Source: an uncultured Leifsonia sp. (GTDB taxonomy: Bacteria; Actinomycetota; Actinomycetes; Actinomycetales; Microbacteriaceae). From it: DNA of 64,000 nucleotides. The notes under the pieces are model-generated. The model searched no databases. It was not told where the DNA came from and was given only the letters and a program-made list of their open reading frames with translations. The stretch's first letter is position 1, and every line of letters begins with the position of its first letter. Both the position numbers and the translations under genes were made by a program. Where the stretch lies: NCBI RefSeq assembly GCF_945957465.1, contig NZ_CAMFLC010000002.1:124001-188000 (forward strand). The letters run 5' to 3'. Positions 61,216 to 64,000 of this stretch are shown in pieces.

Positions 61216-62543
61216 CGACGCTCAGGATCGCGTGGCTGTTCGCCCGCCGCAGCGCCTTCGACCGGGCGACCGTGCTGCTACCGGTCATCGCCTTCGCGGT
61301 GTCGTCGCTGTTGCTGCTCGTCGTGGCGGGAGGCGCTCAGGCCTTCTTCTCGTGGAACGACGGCGACGCGTTCGTCTATCAGGCTCTGGCGGTCATCGCG
61401 CTCGCCCTGCTCGTGGTGCCGCTCATCGGGCTCGGCGGCTCCGCTGCGCGACTCTCCGCCCGCCGCCGCGACGACCGCCTGTCCGGTCTGCGGCTCCTCG
61501 GTGCGTCGCCGGCGATGGTGGCCGCGCTCACGGTCATCGAGTCGAGCGCACTCGCCGTAGCCGGCGCGGTCGTCGGCGTCGCGCTGTACCTGCCCGTCGC
61601 TCCGCTGGTCGGGCTGATCCCGTTCCGCGGCGACCCGCTCGGCGCCGGCGCGGTCCTCCACCCGGGCGCGGTCGCGCTGGCGGTGGTGGGTGTGGCGGTC
61701 CTCTCCGCCGTCAGCGCCGGTCTCGGCCTGCGGAGCGTCGTCGTCTCGCCCCTGGGCGTGCGCACGCGGCAGAGTGCGCCGCGCATGCACTGGGTCCGCG
61801 CCGCGGTCGCGGCCGTCGTCATCGTGGCGACGTATCTTGTCATGAGCACGCTGCAGCTCTTCGAGGGCGCCCTGATGGTGCTGACCGTGTTCGGGATCGG
61901 ATTCGGCGGCACGATCGCCGTGCTCAACCTGGTGGGGCCCTGGGCGCTCCGGATGGTCGCCTCCGGTCAGGCGCGTCGCGCAACGACCGCACGCCGCCTG
62001 CTCGCCGCCCGTGCGGTGCTCGAATCGCCGAAAGCCGCGTGGCGCCAGGTGTCGGGTGTCGCGATGACCAGTTTCATGGCCGTCTTCGCCGGCGTCGGCG
62101 TCGGGATCCTCGGGATCGCCGGCGACGGAGGCGACGGCCAGGCCCGGACGCTTCTCGCCGACATCCGCACCGGGGTCGTGGTGACGGTGATCGTGTCGTT
62201 CCTGATGGTCGCCTGCTCCGCGGGGGTCAACCAGGCCGCCGCCGTGCTCGATCGCCGCGACCTCTATGTGAGCCTCGACCGGATCGGCATGCCCGTGCGC
62301 GAGATGGATGCGGCCCGCCGCCGCGCCGTGATGTCGCCGCTCAGGGTGACGACGATCGGCTCCGCGCTCACCGCGGCGATCGTCGTGCTCCCGCTCGCCG
62401 GGCTGAGCCTGCTGGTCGCACCGCTCACGCTCCTGATGGTGGCGGGGTGCCTGGCGGCCGGCGTCCTGCTGGTCTGGGCGGCGCTGCGGGCGACGCGGCC
62501 GGTGCTGACCCACGTGCTCGCCGAGACCGCTCCGTCGCTCTGA
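61212..62543 (+). CDS. FtsX-like ABC transporter permease
   Basis: 443 residues from ATG 61212 overlapping the ATPase stop. About eight hydrophobic segments in two halves: helices at ~15-45, ~60-80, ~100-130 and ~155-180, then a repeat set from ~195 on. The cytoplasmic loop SARRRDDRLSGLRLLGASPAM (~85) is the FtsX-family coupling motif (R..LRALGAS), repeated as RRDLYVSLDRIGMPVREMDAARR near 350. It lacks a large extracellular domain as in BceB or MacB. Works with the preceding ATPase as a heteromeric exporter. Confidence 0.88.
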   Translation: MTTLRIAWLFARRSAFDRATVLLPVIAFAVSSLLLLVVAGGAQAFFSWNDGDAFVYQALAVIALALLVVPLIGLGGSAARLSARRRDDRLSGLRLLGASPAMVAALTVIESSALAVAGAVVGVALYLPVAPLVGLIPFRGDPLGAGAVLHPGAVALAVVGVAVLSAVSAGLGLRSVVVSPLGVRTRQSAPRMHWVRAAVAAVVIVATYLVMSTLQLFEGALMVLTVFGIGFGGTIAVLNLVGPWALRMVASGQARRATTARRLLAARAVLESPKAAWRQVSGVAMTSFMAVFAGVGVGILGIAGDGGDGQARTLLADIRTGVVVTVIVSFLMVACSAGVNQAAAVLDRRDLYVSLDRIGMPVREMDAARRRAVMSPLRVTTIGSALTAAIVVLPLAGLSLLVAPLTLLMVAGCLAAGVLLVWAALRATRPVLTHVLAETAPSL

Positions 62544-62581
62544 ACCGCGCTCGTGCCCCCTCCCGCCGTGCTCCGGCCCGG

Positions 62582-62587
62582 TAGGGT
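62582..62587 (+). promoter_or_regulatory. -10 box of a leaderless promoter
   Basis: TAGGGT ends 6 nt before ATG 62594. A GGAGC overlaps the gap, so a very short leader is also possible. Confidence 0.5.
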
Positions 62588-62593
62588 CGGAGC

Positions 62594-62908
62594 ATGGCTG
62601 AGAACGAGTCGACCGCGCAGGCGCTGGAGCGCCTGCAGAGCATCCGGCAGAGCATCGACAACATCGACGCGGCCGTCATCCACATGCTCGCCGAGCGATT
62701 CAAGTTCACCCAGCAGGTCGGGGCGCTCAAGGCGGAGCACGGTCTCCCTCCCGCCGACCCGGACCGGGAGCGCCAGCAGATCCAACGCCTCCGGGTGCTG
62801 GCGGAGGAGAGTCACCTCGACCCGGCGTTCGCCGAGAAGTTCCTCGGTTTCATCGTCGCCGAGGTCATCCACCACCACGAGCGCATCGCATCCGAGAACG
62901 GGCGCTGA
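62594..62908 (+). CDS. Chorismate mutase (AroQ type)
   Basis: 104 residues, all-helical. The AroQ pattern is present: RLQSIRQSIDNIDAAVIHML (Arg and Asp of helix 1), AERFKFTQQVGALKAEHG (Lys and Arg contacts), ADPDRERQQIQRLRVLAEE, and a long final helix. It converts chorismate to prephenate, or may act on isochorismate. Stand-alone, cytosolic, without signal peptide (unlike the secreted *MtCM type). The SDR gene starts 3 nt after its stop, so they are co-transcribed. Confidence 0.9.
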   Translation: MAENESTAQALERLQSIRQSIDNIDAAVIHMLAERFKFTQQVGALKAEHGLPPADPDRERQQIQRLRVLAEESHLDPAFAEKFLGFIVAEVIHHHERIASENGR

Positions 62909-62911
62909 GGC

Positions 62912-63835
62912 GTGACCTGGAACCCGTCGGAGCTCCCGGACGCCCACGGCCGTACCGTCGTCATCACGGGGGGCAACTCCGGGATCGGCTATTTCGCCGG
63001 CGAGCAGCTCGCACGGGCCGGCGCGCACGTCGTGCTGGCCTGCCGCGACCCTGAGCGTGCGGAGGCCGCGGTGTCGGCCGTCCGTCGCCGGGTTCCGGGT
63101 GCGCGCGTGGAGGCCACTCCGCTCGACGTCGCCGACCGTCGGTCGGTCGACGCGGCGGCCGAAGCGCTGCTCGACCGCGGCCGCGTCGATGCGCTCGTGC
63201 TGAACGCGGGCATGGTGCACCCGCCGCGCGAGCGCCGAACCGACGGCTACGGCAACGAGTTGGTGCTCGCGACCAATGTGCTCGGTCACTTCCGGCTGGT
63301 CGCTCGCGCCATCCCGGTGCTGGAGGCCACCGACGGTGCCCGGATCGTCACTCTCGGCTCCCTCGCGGCCCGGCTCTCCCGGCTGCGGCTCGACGACCTC
63401 CAGCTGGAGCACGGGTACACGTCGTGGCGCGCCTACGCCGGGTCCAAGATCGCTGCCCAGGCGTTCGGTTTCGAACTCGAGCGGCGGCTGCGGGCGAGCG
63501 GGAGCGGTGTCACGAGCATCGTCGTCCACCCGGGCTACTCGACCTCGGGCCGCACGCCGGGCGTGCGCGGGGTCAACCAGCCGACGCGGGCCAAGCGTTT
63601 CGCGGACAACCTGCAGGCCGCGTGGACGCAGGGCAAAGACCACGGCGCCTGGGCGCCGGTGCGCGCCGTCCTCGACCCCGCCGTCACCGGCGAGGACTAC
63701 CTCGGCCCGATCGGTCGCACCAAGGGCGTCCCGGTGCACGCCCACCGGACGCGCAGCTCATGGTCGCCGCGCACCGGAGCCCGGCTCTGGCCCCTCCTGG
63801 AGGCCGCGGCCGATCAGCCGTTCCCGCTGGTGTGA
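62912..63835 (+). CDS. Short-chain dehydrogenase/reductase
   Basis: 307 residues, GTG start 3 nt after the chorismate mutase stop. TVVITGGNSGIGYFAGEQLA (cofactor loop), LACRDPERAE (Arg after strand 2, favouring NADP), ALVLNAGMVHP (LNAG for NNAG), IVTLGSLAARL (Ser) and WRAYAGSKIAAQAF (Tyr, Lys). It resembles the retinol/protochlorophyllide-reductase-like SDRs common in actinobacteria; the substrate is unknown. A C-terminal extension (~255-307) covers the substrate side. Confidence 0.9.
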   Translation: MTWNPSELPDAHGRTVVITGGNSGIGYFAGEQLARAGAHVVLACRDPERAEAAVSAVRRRVPGARVEATPLDVADRRSVDAAAEALLDRGRVDALVLNAGMVHPPRERRTDGYGNELVLATNVLGHFRLVARAIPVLEATDGARIVTLGSLAARLSRLRLDDLQLEHGYTSWRAYAGSKIAAQAFGFELERRLRASGSGVTSIVVHPGYSTSGRTPGVRGVNQPTRAKRFADNLQAAWTQGKDHGAWAPVRAVLDPAVTGEDYLGPIGRTKGVPVHAHRTRSSWSPRTGARLWPLLEAAADQPFPLV

Positions 63836-63847
63836 GGGCGGGTCCGC

Positions 63848-64000
63848 CTACGGTCGAGCCTGCTCGGCCTCAGCGTCGTCGATGACGATCGACAGCAGGC
63901 GATGCCCCTCCGGCACACGGGCTCGCAGCGCGTCGCGGGCGATGGCATAGTCGCCGCCGTCCGCCTCGATCTCCGTCACGGCAGCCGCGCGGATGAGGGC
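63848..64000 (-). CDS. Hypothetical protein, C-terminal fragment (start outside window)
   Basis: 51 codons including the stop are visible, open to the right edge. The product reads ALIRAAAVTEIEADGGDYAI at its visible start and ends DDAEAEQARP, a mixed helix/strand end with an acidic tail. No family can be named from this much. Convergent with the SDR gene. Confidence 0.6.
   Translation of the reverse strand, partial: ALIRAAAVTEIEADGGDYAIARDALRARVPEGHRLLSIVIDDAEAEQARP

Overview
The window is about 70% G+C, densely coded on both strands, with short intergenic gaps, GTG/TTG starts, many 4-bp start/stop overlaps, leaderless start codons preceded by a TAnnnT box, an HspR-type (HAIR) operator at a clpB-like gene, LAxTG-type cell-wall sorting signals, and actinobacterial families such as DUF3052, DUF6421, a septum-formation-domain protein and an Eis-like acetyltransferase. 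This points to an actinobacterium, most likely Microbacteriaceae (Leifsonia-like). That placement is an inference; there is no rRNA in the window to test it. I see no tRNA or rRNA genes, CRISPR arrays, insertion sequences or integrases.

Layout. 1-1269: 3' part of a GH3 beta-glucosidase. 1532-3832: four-gene cassette of lipoprotein, lipase-like protein and two small helical proteins, resembling a type VII secreted lipase toxin with reversed domain order, its lipoprotein immunity factor and its targeting partners. 3902-8634: isochorismatase-like hydrolase, rRNA-type methyltransferase, GNAT enzyme and APC permease. 8768-11075: copper-handling group (membrane protein, YcnI, CopC). 11621-13786: ClpB-like disaggregase under a HAIR operator. 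13862-16678: six-gene operon with three tail-collar (MdpB-like) proteins, two DUF6916-like proteins and a GNAT enzyme, facing a 1266-residue wall-anchored beta-helix/Ig-like protein (16895-20695). 20763-23120: zinc alcohol dehydrogenase, nitroreductase and a lipoprotein.

23542-29123 resembles a has-type polysaccharide locus: processive GT2 synthase, membrane-anchored GH26 hydrolase, UDP-glucose dehydrogenase and GalU, with a long, potentially structured leader in front. 29140-35272: small metabolic and repair genes (GNAT, threonine aldolase, SDR plus DUF6421, AlkD, SRPBCC). 35378-41318: a thioester-domain, LAxTG-anchored adhesin and an SDR, bracketed by two closely related AraC regulators. 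41448-44362: sulfonate/nitrate-type ABC importer. 44564-48713: exonuclease III, pyrE and a septum-formation-domain membrane protein.

48751-55209: DUF4303, HAD-IIA phosphatase, GH25 lysozyme, SpoU methyltransferase, DUF3052, a metallophosphoesterase, a 54-residue protein and a YhgE/Pip membrane protein. The YhgE gene forms an operon with an apparently ATP-binding-defective ABC-like protein and a TetR regulator. 56782-64000: purA, Eis-like acetyltransferase, MarR-SRPBCC pair, ABC exporter pair, chorismate mutase, SDR and a partial gene at the right edge.

Themes: much of the window serves the cell surface (two LAxTG proteins, exopolysaccharide synthesis, lysozyme, YhgE exporter, possible contact toxin). 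The best candidates for under-described systems are the lipase toxin cassette, the tail-collar operon with its divergent giant surface protein, and the structured leader of the polysaccharide operon.
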